This document shows positions 54,753 through 64,000 of a DNA stretch of 64,000 bases, in pieces; position 1 is the first letter of the stretch, and each line of letters starts with the position of its first letter. The notes under the pieces were generated by a model. It had not been told where the DNA came from and ran no database searches. It worked only from the letters and a program-made list of their open reading frames with translations. The position numbers and the translations under genes are program-made. The stretch lies in the NCBI RefSeq assembly GCF_005503555.1, contig NZ_SCNG01000001.1, positions 806,001-870,000 on the forward strand, given 5' to 3'. This DNA is from Rudaea sp. 3F27F6. Its GTDB lineage: Bacteria > Pseudomonadota > Gammaproteobacteria > Xanthomonadales > Rhodanobacteraceae.

Positions 54753-55319
54753 ATGCCTTACCTAGCCAACGCCGCGGTCTTCCTGATCCAGACCTTTTTC
54801 GATTTGCTGATCGGCATATTCCTGATCCGCACGATGCTGATTGCGGTCAACGCGTCGTTCTACGATCCGATCTGCCAGTTCGTCTACAAGGTGACCAACC
54901 CGGTCATCACGCCGATCCGGCGCTTTTTTCCGCGTGCAGGGAAAATCGACACCGCCTCGGTCGCCGTCGCCTTCGTGTTGGCTTTAGTCGAACTGGCCCT
55001 GCTCGCCGGCGTCGTCGGCTCGGGCTTCAGCCTGTCCGGCTGGCTGGTCGGCGCGGTGGTCACCGTGCTCAGCATCGCCGTCTGGATCGCGTTCTGGGCG
55101 CTGCTGATCCGCGCCGTGCTGAGCTTCTTCACGAATGAGCGGCATAACCCGAACGCGCAGGTGCTGGTGCAGATCACCGAGCCCGTCGTGCGGCCGTTCC
55201 GCCGCTTTGTGCCGCCGGTCGGCGGCATGGATTTTTCGTTCCTGATTGCGTCGGTCGCGCTCATTCTCGTGCGCCTGCTCGTGATCGCACCGCTGGCCGA
55301 TCTCGCGGCGCGGCTGTAA
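54753..55319 (+). CDS. yggT: YggT-family membrane protein
   Basis: This 188-residue inner-membrane protein has two copies of the YggT repeat. The first is AAVFLIQTFFDLLIGIFLIR with the loop YKVTNPVITPIRRFFP, and the second is AFWALLIRAVLSFF with the loop ITEPVVRPFRRFVPPVGGMD, which ends in a hydrophobic helix. Its function is unknown, with suggested links to osmotic balance. ATG 54753 follows an AGAAAG sequence. It lies 160 bp after proC. Confidence 0.92.
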   Translation: MPYLANAAVFLIQTFFDLLIGIFLIRTMLIAVNASFYDPICQFVYKVTNPVITPIRRFFPRAGKIDTASVAVAFVLALVELALLAGVVGSGFSLSGWLVGAVVTVLSIAVWIAFWALLIRAVLSFFTNERHNPNAQVLVQITEPVVRPFRRFVPPVGGMDFSFLIASVALILVRLLVIAPLADLAARL

Positions 55320-55328
55320 CAGACCCCG

Positions 55329-55345
55329 GGCGGCGTTAGGCCGCC
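55329..55345. terminator. GC stem-loop between convergent yggT and VOC genes
   Basis: GGCGGC-GTTAG-GCCGCC lies 10 bp after the yggT stop, without a T-run, so it is a weak terminator candidate only. Confidence 0.35.
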
Positions 55346-55373
55346 GTCGCCTGCGCCGCAGTTTGCGCTGCCG

Positions 55374-55754
55374 TTAGCCGACCTGGGTGCCGACCCACCA
55401 GGTCGTGCCGCCGGCGTCGCGGAAACCGCCGCGCTTGTCGGCATCGCCCTTCTGCATCGGTTCCTGCACCGAAGTCGCGCCGGCCGCGATCGCCTTGGCG
55501 AACGTGCGATCGACGTCGGCGACGTAGACGTGCACGTTCGCCGGAATCGCCGGCCAGCCTTCAACCGCGTCGCAGAGCATCAGCACCGTGTCGTCGATGC
55601 GCACTTCGCCGTGCGCGATCTTGCCATCGTCGCTGCGAAGCATGCGCAGCGGTTCGGCGGCGAAGACTTCGACGAGAAAATCGATCGTGCCCTGCGCGCC
55701 GTTCACGATCAGATACGGCGCGAGCGAAGTGTAGTTGTCGGGTTTGAACGCCAT
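55374..55754 (-). CDS. VOC-superfamily (glyoxalase/PhnB-like) protein
   Basis: This 126-residue protein has the PhnB-type single VOC repeat: SLAPYLIVNGAQGTIDFLVE, EVRIDDTVLMLCDAVEGWPA, VYVADVDRTFAKAIAAGATS, RGGFRDAGGTTWWVGTQVG. ATG 55754 follows GGAGG by six bases. The longer frame to 55862 has no support. Such proteins are often of unknown function (metal-binding or drug-binding). It is 37 bp downstream of the SRPBCC lipoprotein gene. Confidence 0.85.
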   Translation of the reverse strand: MAFKPDNYTSLAPYLIVNGAQGTIDFLVEVFAAEPLRMLRSDDGKIAHGEVRIDDTVLMLCDAVEGWPAIPANVHVYVADVDRTFAKAIAAGATSVQEPMQKGDADKRGGFRDAGGTTWWVGTQVG

Positions 55755-55791
55755 GAAATCCTCCGGAAAGCGAACTGGGTGCCGCTGCGGC

Positions 55792-56487
55792 TCAGCGCGC
55801 CGGTGCGGCGAACCCGCCGATGTAACCGCGCAGCCGCTCGATCTGATGCCCAAGCACCGCATCGACGTCGCCGCGCACCGCTTCGAGGCCGCCCGGAAAG
55901 TAGCCGTCGGCGAGATAGCTCATGGCGACTTCGCTGCCGTTACCGTCGCGCTTGATCGTCCAGGTCATCACCGCGTTCACCGCGCCCGACTGCAGCGGGC
56001 CGAGGCCGCCGGAAAGACGCAGCATGCGCCCCGGCATCGCCGCCAGCACGGTCATATGCTGCACGCTACCGCCGTCGGCGAGCTGCTCGCACCAACAGCC
56101 GCCGGCGCGTGCGTCGAGGCTCAGGTTCGACGCGTTGCCCGAATAGGTGTGGCTCGAATCCCACCAGCGCGCCGGGCCGGTGATCGCCGCATAGACTTTG
56201 TCCGGCGTGGCGGGCGTCTTGAACGCGTAGCGCAGTTCGATGTGATGATCCGCTGCTTTGCCTGCGGCGGCAGCCGCGCTCGTCGCGGGAGCGGCAGCCG
56301 TCATCGCTGGCGGCGCGGGTTCCGGCTTCGGCGGTGCACTTGGCGGCGGCGTAGGCTTTCCCGCGGGCGCGGCCGGCTGGGCGGCGTCCGCCTCCTTGTC
56401 GCCGCGGCCGATCAGCGGAATATGCGAGCAGGCCGCGGACGCAAGCGTCAGCACGAGGAGCAACGAGGCATTCGTATACTTTTTCAT
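55792..56487 (-). CDS. SRPBCC-family lipoprotein
   Basis: This 231-residue protein has a lipoprotein signal (MKKYTNASLLLVLTLASAAC, lipobox SAAC), then a Pro/Ala-rich linker (PAGKPTPPPSAPPKPEPAPP) and an SRPBCC/AHSA1-like ligand-binding domain: IELRYAFKTPATPDKVYAAI, GPARWWDSSHTYSG, VMTWTIKRDGNGSEVAM. The start codon 56487 was taken over 56535 because it begins the signal peptide. An SRPBCC fold on a lipoprotein is unusual because the fold is mostly cytoplasmic. Confidence 0.8.
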   Translation of the reverse strand: MKKYTNASLLLVLTLASAACSHIPLIGRGDKEADAAQPAAPAGKPTPPPSAPPKPEPAPPAMTAAAPATSAAAAAGKAADHHIELRYAFKTPATPDKVYAAITGPARWWDSSHTYSGNASNLSLDARAGGCWCEQLADGGSVQHMTVLAAMPGRMLRLSGGLGPLQSGAVNAVMTWTIKRDGNGSEVAMSYLADGYFPGGLEAVRGDVDAVLGHQIERLRGYIGGFAAPAR

Positions 56488-56510
56488 TTTTATTCCCGAG
56501 GCGTGGACGA

Positions 56511-57308
<798 letters not shown>

Positions 57309-57396
57309 GCGTCGCAAACCGATGAATGACGATCGGGAATCGGAACGACGATGCGGCGGCGATGTTCCGTTGAGCCCGGATCGGCCGCCGCCATCG

Positions 57397-58011
57397 TCAC
57401 GGATAGAGCAGTTGCTTGGTCCAGCCGTCGGCACCGGCTTCGTAGCGCACGCGATCGTGCAGGCGCGCGCGCTGACCGAACCACAGCTCGATCACGTCGG
57501 GCTTAAGCCGGTAACCGCCCCAGAACGGTGGCCGCGGTACTTCCACACCTGCGTAACGCTGCTCGGTCTCGGCAACGCGCGCATCGAGCTCGGCGCGGTC
57601 GGCCAGCGTCTGCGACTGCTTCGACGCCCAGGCGCCGATGCGGCTCGCGCGCGGGCGCGAGGCGAAGTAGGCATCGGCCTCGCCTGCATCGGCCTTCTCG
57701 ACCGTACCTTCGACGCGCACCTGGACGACGTGGCGCAGGTTTTTCCACAGGAAACACAGCGCCGCGTTCGCATGCGCGGCGAGCTGCTGCGCCTTCGCGC
57801 TTTCGTAATTGGTGTAAAACACGAAACCGCGCTCGTCCACCGCTTTGAGCAGGACAATGCGCGCCGAAATGCGTCCGCTGGCGTCGGACGTGGCCAATGT
57901 CATCGCGGTCGGTTCGGGTTCGCCGGCGGTGTTTGCCTCGTCGAGCAGATCGCGGAACTGGGCGACCGCTTCGAGATAGATCGGATCGGAATCGTTGTGC
58001 GTTGCGCTCAT
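57397..58011 (-). CDS. pdxH: Pyridoxamine 5'-phosphate oxidase
   Basis: This 204-residue enzyme oxidises pyridoxamine or pyridoxine phosphate to PLP using FMN. It shows PTAMTLATSDASGRISARIV, VLLKAVDERGFVFYTNYESA, LCFLWKNLRHVVQVRVEG, RASRIGAWASKQSQTL, FWGGYRLKPDVIELWFGQ and C-terminal WTKQLLYP. It serves vitamin B6 synthesis, of interest because yggS and two MocR regulators in this window also depend on PLP. Start ATG 58011. Confidence 0.96.
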   Translation of the reverse strand: MSATHNDSDPIYLEAVAQFRDLLDEANTAGEPEPTAMTLATSDASGRISARIVLLKAVDERGFVFYTNYESAKAQQLAAHANAALCFLWKNLRHVVQVRVEGTVEKADAGEADAYFASRPRASRIGAWASKQSQTLADRAELDARVAETEQRYAGVEVPRPPFWGGYRLKPDVIELWFGQRARLHDRVRYEAGADGWTKQLLYP

Positions 58012-58075
58012 GCGCGGATGCTAGCACGCCGCGCGATCGGCTCGCCGCTTGCGCGGCGAGCCGTGCCGACGCAGA

Positions 58076-58279
58076 TCAATCCAACACGAAATTGACGCGC
58101 ATGTTCACGCGCCACTCGCTGACCTTGCCGGCATCGTCGGTCACCACCTTGATGTCGTTGATCCAGGCGCCGCGGATATTGTTGATCGTCTTCGCCGCGC
58201 GTTTCAGGCCGTCCTTCACCGCATCCTCGATGCCTTTCGACGAGGACGAACTGATCTCGATCACCTTCGCTACCGTCAT
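58076..58279 (-). CDS. Dodecin (flavin-storage protein)
   Basis: This 67-residue protein starts at ATG 58279 after GGAGG; an 11-residue upstream extension is possible but unlikely. It matches dodecin: AKVIEISSSSSKGIEDAVKD, INNIRGAWINDIKVVTDD (the Trp stacks the flavin) and WRVNMRVNFVLD. Dodecins form hollow 12-mers that store riboflavin or FMN in the cytoplasm. It lies 64 bp downstream of xrtH's reading direction and just before pdxH-side sequence, on the same strand as both. Confidence 0.92.
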   Translation of the reverse strand: MTVAKVIEISSSSSKGIEDAVKDGLKRAAKTINNIRGAWINDIKVVTDDAGKVSEWRVNMRVNFVLD

Positions 58280-58357
58280 GATCCCAGCCTCCATAGTGGA
58301 TGCGCGCGGCAACGCGCCGTGCGTCGACCGAGTCTAGTGCGCGAGGCGGGTGAAGGC

Positions 58358-58888
58358 TTATGCGGTTGCAGCAACCGGCGGCGTGGGCGGCGGGGCGCGC
58401 GGCGGGGCCGGATTGCGCGGCAGCCAGCGCAGCCAGACCAGCCAGAACACGAGCGCATCGAGAATGATCAGCGCCTGCCACAGGTACAGATGGAACCAGT
58501 CGAACCAGACCCGGTTCCACAGCAGCAGGTAGTACAGGCTGATGATGCGCACCAGATTGAGCGCCTGGATCGCGAGGAAGCCGATGCCGATGCCGGCGAG
58601 CTTGTGCTTCCACGGCGCCGGAAACGCGAGCACGGCCGAGACCAGGATCAACACCGCCTCGACGCCGTTGCAGCCCGCGACGATCTCGATGCCCGGCCCA
58701 TCGATCCCTTTGCGGATGCTGTTGAGCTGCGCGACGACACTGCCGTCGAAGATCTGCATGATCCACACCGCGACATGGGCCAGCGAACCCGTGAACGGAA
58801 TGATCACGTGCTGCTGCACGGGCTGGAGCAGCTCGATCGTAAACAGCGCGATCAAGGTGCCGAGGAAGATGAGGATGAAGCGGACCAT
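58358..58888 (-). CDS. xrtH: Exosortase H
   Basis: This 176-residue inner-membrane protein of the exosortase/archaeosortase family has about five hydrophobic helices and the catalytic triad: Cys in IEIVAGCNGVEAVLIL, Arg in ALNLVRIISLYYLLLW and His in WFDWFHLYLWQAL. Its length and motif context fit XrtH, which processes proteins with a C-terminal IPTLxxWG-type sorting signal. No protein with such a tail is encoded in this window, so its substrates must lie elsewhere. A Pro/Ala-rich tail ends the protein. Confidence 0.88.
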   Translation of the reverse strand: MVRFILIFLGTLIALFTIELLQPVQQHVIIPFTGSLAHVAVWIMQIFDGSVVAQLNSIRKGIDGPGIEIVAGCNGVEAVLILVSAVLAFPAPWKHKLAGIGIGFLAIQALNLVRIISLYYLLLWNRVWFDWFHLYLWQALIILDALVFWLVWLRWLPRNPAPPRAPPPTPPVAATA

Positions 58889-59427
58889 GGGGCTATTTTA
58901 CGCGATTTGGCGAGCAGGGCGCATTCATAGAAAAACTTCGAGCCTTTGTCAGTGCACAGCACTTGCGACCAACCGCACTGAATGCACAACTGTTCGACCA
59001 TGCGCACCAGCCGCAATGAGATGATCTAGTTGCCAATTTCGATGTTTAGGGGGCTTCCTGTTTGAAGTCGTCGATCGCGCTGAGCATGCACAGATTCCTC
59101 GTGTAGATAGACGCGGCCGCCATAAAGTCGCCCGATCACACTACACCCAGCAGTTGCAGTATGCGCAACGTGACACGCTCACATTGGACAAAGCCCCGGC
59201 GTCTCGAAGCCGCGGATTAAATTGCACGACATTCCAGTAGCCGCCCTCAAATTTAGCACCGGCAACTCGCTGACCAGACAACCTTGCGAGACCCATCTCG
59301 CAATGACAATGGACCCCACATTAATAATTCCCCAATTACTACGCGGAAGCCATCCAGACGCCCCACCAGACTCATCAATTTAATAGCCAAACCAAAACGC
59401 CAACCTCAATTTTCAAACCAGAATTTA
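58889..59427. other. AT-richer non-coding region beside the RHS locus
   Basis: About 540 bp between xrtH and the putative immunity gene hold no convincing gene. The right part (from about 59280) is distinctly more AT-rich than the rest of the window. A small open frame at 59284-59535 (plus) has no start signal and overlaps the immunity-type gene. The stretch may hold degraded tip/immunity remnants. Confidence 0.55.
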
Positions 59428-59847
59428 TCAATATCCGAGCCGGCTCTGCTCCGCCCATCGACGCAGACTGTCAAACCCAATAAAGAGAACATTCACGCTT
59501 ATTTTTCTGCCCCCAGAAAACATCAACTCCATTGAGAACGGCCTTGCGTTGTTTGGAGCATATCTAATTCCAACCAATTCGCCCCTGTAGAAATAATTAT
59601 TCCCCAGCAATCCAAAAAAATATCTTTTCTCCAAAACATCATTCCTCAACCTATAACTCGAACTAAATCCCCACGCAGAAATAATAGAAAAAGTCAAAAT
59701 TATTACATCGATAACTATACGCTTCACTTCTATCAACTGGCAGCAGAAAAAAAAATTTTTCCACAGTAAAAATCCACCCAACGAAAATCCCACTACGGAA
59801 AGCATAAACCCGTAAATTGAACGAATATTCTTCATATACGCAGTCAT
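59428..59847 (-). CDS. Small membrane protein directly after RHS gene, candidate immunity protein
   Basis: This protein of about 139 residues (ATG 59847, or 59835) has two hydrophobic segments (YGFMLSVVGFSLGGFLLW, IVIDVIILTFSIISAWGFSS). A cytoplasmic domain with basic patches follows (RYFFGLLGNNYFYRGELVGI, ISVNVLFIGFDSLRRWAEQ), resembling small PH-like membrane proteins. Base composition is strongly AT-rich compared with the chromosome, and it begins 4 bp after the RHS stop. Position and composition fit an immunity protein for the RHS C-terminal tip; the sequence matches no family I know. Confidence 0.6.
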   Translation of the reverse strand: MTAYMKNIRSIYGFMLSVVGFSLGGFLLWKNFFFCCQLIEVKRIVIDVIILTFSIISAWGFSSSYRLRNDVLEKRYFFGLLGNNYFYRGELVGIRYAPNNARPFSMELMFSGGRKISVNVLFIGFDSLRRWAEQSRLGY

Positions 59848-59851
59848 ATTT

Positions 59852-62800
59852 CTACTGACAACGGCAAGGCGGGCTATCCCCATTCATTGTGCTCGACGTA
59901 TTAAAAGCATTATTAATCCCGGTTCCAGCACTCGCCCCCGCGACATTACCAATAAAATCGCCAAGCTCTTGGCTACCCGCCGCATATATCCCCCAGTCAC
60001 TCGTTAGAATGCTGCCAACGTTACCCCCGACCCAAGAGCCAATTCCGCCAGCAGTGGCACCGATGCCGATATCCACGTAGGGGTTGGGCGAAACCATCAC
60101 GCCATCTTGGCGATTTAGGTATGTCGTGACCGCACCGCCAGCCGCACCACCAAGAATCGGCTGACCGGCCACGGTCGCAATGCCAGTTACGGCTCCGCCT
60201 GCGAAACCATTCTCAAACCCTTTCCAAAAGCTGCATCCCAATGAGAAGTAGTTCAATCCATTGACTACTCCACCGAACAGGCCTCCTACGACAGCAGCTC
60301 CTGCGTATTGCCATACTCGACCCGATGGATCGGAGTACGACATTGGATTTCCGTTCACATAAGCGTACGCATTCAGCCCTCCCACAAGCCCAATCGGATC
60401 TTCCGAAAAGAACCGCTGCCAACCGTGAGAATAATATCTTGCGCGATAGTAATAGAGCCCATTGCCATCATTCTCACGCCCGGCGTATTGATACGGATTG
60501 GCGCTTGATCCAGATGCAGCTACTTTGCCGTAAGGCTCGTATGCATACGTTTGCACAACGTTGGCGCTGGCATCGGTCAGCGCAACGGTGCTTCCCAGCG
60601 CATCAGTTAGGAAATAGCGCCGGCCCGCCGCCTCGCTGCGCGCGTAGCGCTCATCAATGCCCAAACCATTTAGGATGCTACTGATAGCGCCGCCCTGGGT
60701 TTCCTGTACCGGATTGGCGCCGTCGTACAAAAATGTCGTCGTCGTTCCAAAGATTGTCTTGCTCGTACGGCGCCCAAACACGTCGTAGCTGAAAGAATGA
60801 ACGACCGAACCGTTCTGGCTCACGGCGGACAGACGATGTCTAGCATCGAATATGTACGTAACCGGGATGGAGACCTGAGTCATGTCACCGTTGGCGTCAT
60901 AACTGAAACTGTAGCCGCTGCCTTGCGTCAGACGGTTATTGGCGTCGAACTGACTGTTGCTGGCTGTCGTGCCGGTCAACGGATCGGACGCGAATCCGCC
61001 AGTTTTTCTGATGCGTTGCCCTGCGGCATCGTAGGCATAGGCGATAGACGATAGTACGGCATTACCGGAGGTGCGATACACGATATTGGTGAGCTGATTC
61101 GCATTGTCGTAGGTGTAGTTCGTTACAACACCATTCGGCAGCGTCACGCTCGTGCGTCGATTGGCAGCGTCGTAACCTATCGACACGGTTTCACTGCCTT
61201 GGCTGACTTGGGTCAATCTGTTCGCTGCGTCGTAGGAGTAGCTAACCTGCGCCTGGCTCGCCGCAGTCATCGTTGACCTACGGCCTGCGGCATCATAGGT
61301 ATAACTAACCGTACCTTGCGGCGTCTGCTCTTGCGTGAGGCGATCGAACTGATCGTAGCTACGTGTGATCGTGCCGGACACCGAGTCGACGGCTTGAGTA
61401 AGGCGATTTCCGTTGTCGTAATACAGTGAGGTGGTATTGCCGTCGGCATAAGTCACTTTACTGACGCGATCTAGGGCATCGTACGAATAGGTGGTCTTCT
61501 GGCTTTTGCGATCCGTATACGTCGAAAGGTTGCTGCTACCGTCGTACGTCCAGGACTCGGACTGGTTTAGGGCATCGCGCCGTTGCGTCGTGCGATCACG
61601 GTTGTCGTAGGAGAAATTCTGCGTGCTGACTGCCCCACTGATATTCGTGAAATTGCCGTTGTTGTCATAACCGTAGCTATAGGACAAGTTCTTGGGATCC
61701 TGCGCACCTGTGATCCGATCATTGCTATCCGGTTGAATAGTGGACGTCCGTCCCAGCGGGTCTTGAACCGCCGTGAGCCGGCCCAGTGCATCGGTGGTAT
61801 AGGTGATCAGCTGATTGAGGGGACTGTTCACAGCACTGAGATCTTTGCCTGAATACGCCAGCGTGGTGGTATGGCCCAACGGGTCGGTGACAGCGGTAGG
61901 CTGTCCGGACCCATTGCAAACGAACCTCGTGATGTTGTTCAACGCATTCGTAACTGATGTAAGGCAACCTGCCGTATAACCGAATTGGGTGACGTGCCCC
62001 AGAGGATCAGTGATCGAGGCGATTTGGTTATAGTCCGAGGTGTAGGTATAGGTAACGATCGCTGCATTCGCCGTGCCTGCTAGCGCCGTAATGCTGGCCA
62101 CGTTGCCGAGCGTATCGTACGCATATGTCGTCACACGTCCGAGCGGGTCAGTTTGCGATGAGACCAAACCCGAAGCGGCCCGACTATAACTGGTGGTTTG
62201 CGCGAGAGACGTCCCATAACCTCGGGTAACAGCCAAGGGATAGCCACTCACGGAGTCGAACGTGTAGTAGTCGCTGTTGCCGTTCGGCTTGGTCACCTGC
62301 GTGGCCGTGACGTTGTTGCCCGAGGTCGTATACGAGAAACCGTATGAGGTTCCGTCCGCCAGCGTCTGTCGCGAGACTCGCCGCCAACTTATGCCATTGC
62401 AAGGACCAAACGCCGGGCAGTTCTGGCTGTAATAGTCGTTGGTCAGGTACGTATTCCCCTTTCGATCCTGCATGGTTGTCCTGAGCGTGCAGCTGAACCC
62501 GCTGCAATTTCTATAAGTATACTTTTCCGTCGTATTGTCAGGATATGTCACCGTACCCAGAGCCGTGGTTCCGGTAGACGTGCCGTCGAACATCGTTGCG
62601 TTGTAGGTGTATTTGACCACTCGCCCGGTGTTGTCTGTGGCAGTCGCAATGCGATTGCTGGTGTCGTAGGAAAAGGCCAACGTGCGGCCGCTCGGAGAAG
62701 TGATTTGGTTGATCAGCCCCGCGTTGTAGCTGTACTGGGTTTGATTGCCGAAGCGATCTTTGGTCCATTGGAGCCTGTTGGGTGCGTGTGCCTCGAATGC

Positions 62801-64000
62801 ATACTGAAATCCGCTGCGTAGCGTCACCAGCCAATATCCGAGGAACTGCAATTTGGCTCCGTAGTAGCCAGTGGCGCTCTTCGTATGAGTCCAAACCGTA
62901 CCACTGAACGGATACGTCGCTGTCCCTGCAGTCAAGTCGAAGGCGATGCCCTGGCCGCAATCCAAAACGAGTTGAGGCTGGGTGTAACTGCCATCGCTGC
63001 TGTAGAGATGCATGCCGAAGTTTGAACTGCTACCGACACCAAAGGCGTGCGAAACGGTATCTGCGGAATTGAAGGACCGCTTCAGCACCAGCGGCACGAC
63101 GTCGTTTATGACCAAGTCGGCCCATTCGTGATAGAAAATGCCGGTTTGCAGATCAATCGGATCCGCCGCGCAGGCGCCACCTGGGCGATTCGCAGTAGGT
63201 GGCTCACTGTTGCCCAGAGACGCGCCCGCTCCTACAGTCCACACCAACGATACGCCCGGATCAGGGGCAAGATGTTTGGCATCGTCGGTGACGTGACCTC
63301 CACCGTACATTTTCCATCCGGCCTGAACGTCGTAAACCCAGAAATTGCCCTGCGTGCGCGGCGCCGCCTTGCCGTAGTTCGGATACACGACACGAATGCC
63401 TTGCCCCGCCTGCGCAGTCAGCCCCTGAATGACTGCATCGCTTGGCTGGACCGTGAAGTACATCGGAAAATTATCAGGCAGCGGGAACGGAGCCCGATCC
63501 ACCGGCGTCGGCACGATCGCGATCTTGGTCAGCACCTTGCCTTCTCGATCGCGCAATACCGTGCCGGGCGGAATATGAACCTCCAGTCCCGGCATATCGG
63601 GATGCGTTACGACTACTTCCTGTGTAGTCGGTGCCGGCAGAGTCACTTCGTCTCGCGGAAGTACCCGCGGTAAATACATCACGAACGGCATATGGTTGAT
63701 CGCCTTCGCGCCGACATCCGCCCCGACCACGAAACGTCCGTACTGCTTTTGATCTTTTCCGGCACTGCGGCCATCGACGAACACTTCCTGCCGGCCTGCA
63801 GGCACGTCCTTGAGGACAAAGACGCCGTTGATGTCGGTTCGTACTTTGCGAGCGCCGATGCTGACCTCGACATTCGCAACCGGTTTTTCGTCGATCTGGC
63901 GGATTTGCCCTATCAGCGCTGTCGTGCCTGCTGGCAAAGCGCTTTCCATCGCCGAGGTATCCGGCAAGGTCGAACGCGCCTGGTAAAGACGCCAGTGCCC
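59852..64000 (-). CDS. RHS-repeat protein, 3' part (gene runs off right edge)
   Basis: More than 1380 residues are in the window and the frame is open at base 64000. From the N-terminal side it has a carboxypeptidase-regulatory-like beta domain (GQIRQIDEKPVANVEVSIGA), a DUF6531-type segment (CAADPIDLQTGIFYHEWADL) and many YD/RHS repeats (for example YTYDAAGRR, YGYDNNGNF, YDQFDRLTQ). The core ends YYYRARYYSHGWQRFFSEDP-IGL and NAYAYVNGNPMSYSDPSG. After DPSG comes a tip of about 155 residues, Gly/Ala-rich with membrane-like stretches (AGAAVVGGLFGGVVNGLNYF), ending CRCQ. RHS proteins form a shell that holds a toxic tip delivered by contact or by a secretion system. Confidence 0.93.
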   Translation of the reverse strand, partial: GHWRLYQARSTLPDTSAMESALPAGTTALIGQIRQIDEKPVANVEVSIGARKVRTDINGVFVLKDVPAGRQEVFVDGRSAGKDQKQYGRFVVGADVGAKAINHMPFVMYLPRVLPRDEVTLPAPTTQEVVVTHPDMPGLEVHIPPGTVLRDREGKVLTKIAIVPTPVDRAPFPLPDNFPMYFTVQPSDAVIQGLTAQAGQGIRVVYPNYGKAAPRTQGNFWVYDVQAGWKMYGGGHVTDDAKHLAPDPGVSLVWTVGAGASLGNSEPPTANRPGGACAADPIDLQTGIFYHEWADLVINDVVPLVLKRSFNSADTVSHAFGVGSSSNFGMHLYSSDGSYTQPQLVLDCGQGIAFDLTAGTATYPFSGTVWTHTKSATGYYGAKLQFLGYWLVTLRSGFQYAFEAHAPNRLQWTKDRFGNQTQYSYNAGLINQITSPSGRTLAFSYDTSNRIATATDNTGRVVKYTYNATMFDGTSTGTTALGTVTYPDNTTEKYTYRNCSGFSCTLRTTMQDRKGNTYLTNDYYSQNCPAFGPCNGISWRRVSRQTLADGTSYGFSYTTSGNNVTATQVTKPNGNSDYYTFDSVSGYPLAVTRGYGTSLAQTTSYSRAASGLVSSQTDPLGRVTTYAYDTLGNVASITALAGTANAAIVTYTYTSDYNQIASITDPLGHVTQFGYTAGCLTSVTNALNNITRFVCNGSGQPTAVTDPLGHTTTLAYSGKDLSAVNSPLNQLITYTTDALGRLTAVQDPLGRTSTIQPDSNDRITGAQDPKNLSYSYGYDNNGNFTNISGAVSTQNFSYDNRDRTTQRRDALNQSESWTYDGSSNLSTYTDRKSQKTTYSYDALDRVSKVTYADGNTTSLYYDNGNRLTQAVDSVSGTITRSYDQFDRLTQEQTPQGTVSYTYDAAGRRSTMTAASQAQVSYSYDAANRLTQVSQGSETVSIGYDAANRRTSVTLPNGVVTNYTYDNANQLTNIVYRTSGNAVLSSIAYAYDAAGQRIRKTGGFASDPLTGTTASNSQFDANNRLTQGSGYSFSYDANGDMTQVSIPVTYIFDARHRLSAVSQNGSVVHSFSYDVFGRRTSKTIFGTTTTFLYDGANPVQETQGGAISSILNGLGIDERYARSEAAGRRYFLTDALGSTVALTDASANVVQTYAYEPYGKVAASGSSANPYQYAGRENDGNGLYYYRARYYSHGWQRFFSEDPIGLVGGLNAYAYVNGNPMSYSDPSGRVWQYAGAAVVGGLFGGVVNGLNYFSLGCSFWKGFENGFAGGAVTGIATVAGQPILGGAAGGAVTTYLNRQDGVMVSPNPYVDIGIGATAGGIGSWVGGNVGSILTSDWGIYAAGSQELGDFIGNVAGASAGTGINNAFNTSSTMNGDSPPCRCQ

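Noticed and set aside
59284-59535. 83-codon plus-strand open frame near the RHS locus
   Set aside because: No ribosome-binding site, low-complexity Asn/Pro-rich translation, and it overlaps the better supported minus-strand gene.

Overview
The window is GC-rich and densely coded, with many short or overlapping (ATGA-type) gene junctions. It looks chromosomal and gammaproteobacterial, most probably from the Xanthomonadales (Lysobacterales), perhaps Rhodanobacteraceae. The grounds are the housekeeping set (coaD, rsmD, ftsY, mutY, yggX, pilT/pilU, yggS, proC, yggT, pdxH, a sufT-like gene), a split proton-translocating transhydrogenase, an exosortase H and intergenic repeats of a Xanthomonadales-like style. 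This placement is inferred from gene content, not from a search.

Layout. 1-10.4 kb: the end of a LuxR-type regulator, then a co-directional cluster I do not recognise as a described system. It holds two paralogous double-P-loop AAA+ ATPases, a thioredoxin fused to a long unknown domain, a two-domain M16 peptidase, a protein ending in a DsbD-alpha-like CxxxxC domain, and a broken thioredoxin reductase gene (trxB). 10.5-22.3 kb: accessory enzymes (an Ntn asparaginase-like protein, a one-domain asparaginase, a secreted sedolisin, SufT, a MocR regulator divergent from PaiB, DinB-like, GNAT and NIPSNAP genes). Three copies of a composite inverted-repeat element separate them, two full and one half. 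22.3-35.7 kb: a GH39-type glycosidase, the pnt transhydrogenase operon, a nitroreductase, an ExoIX-like nuclease, a beta-propeller lipoprotein, a Nudix hydrolase, a TMEM43-like protein, gamma-glutamyltransferase and a YfhL-type ferredoxin. 35.7-39.5 kb: the housekeeping block coaD-rsmD / ftsY-mutY-yggX. 39.7-47.9 kb: a flavin monooxygenase, tRNA-Phe, an esterase, a second MocR-type protein, and a DUF2909 / c-type cytochrome cluster. 48.0-55.3 kb: pilU and pilT, divergent from yggS, followed by a yfiR-yfiN-yfiB-like c-di-GMP module, proC and yggT. 55.4-58.9 kb: VOC, SRPBCC, a BtuF-like protein, pdxH, dodecin and exosortase H. 58.9-64 kb: an AT-rich patch, a small membrane protein that may be an immunity protein, and a very large RHS protein that runs off the right edge.

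How the genes fit together. The left cluster combines ATP-driven remodelling, proteolysis and thiol redox chemistry in one apparent operon, and is the best candidate for an undescribed system. Its trxB member is decayed (a stop at codon 4 and loss of the last third), and a solitary half of the repeat element lies just beyond the break. The right end looks like a polymorphic-toxin locus with a recently acquired, AT-rich tip and immunity region. The YfiRNB-like module lies next to the twitching-motility ATPases, so surface-behaviour functions are grouped there. No CRISPR array, integrase or transposase gene was seen.
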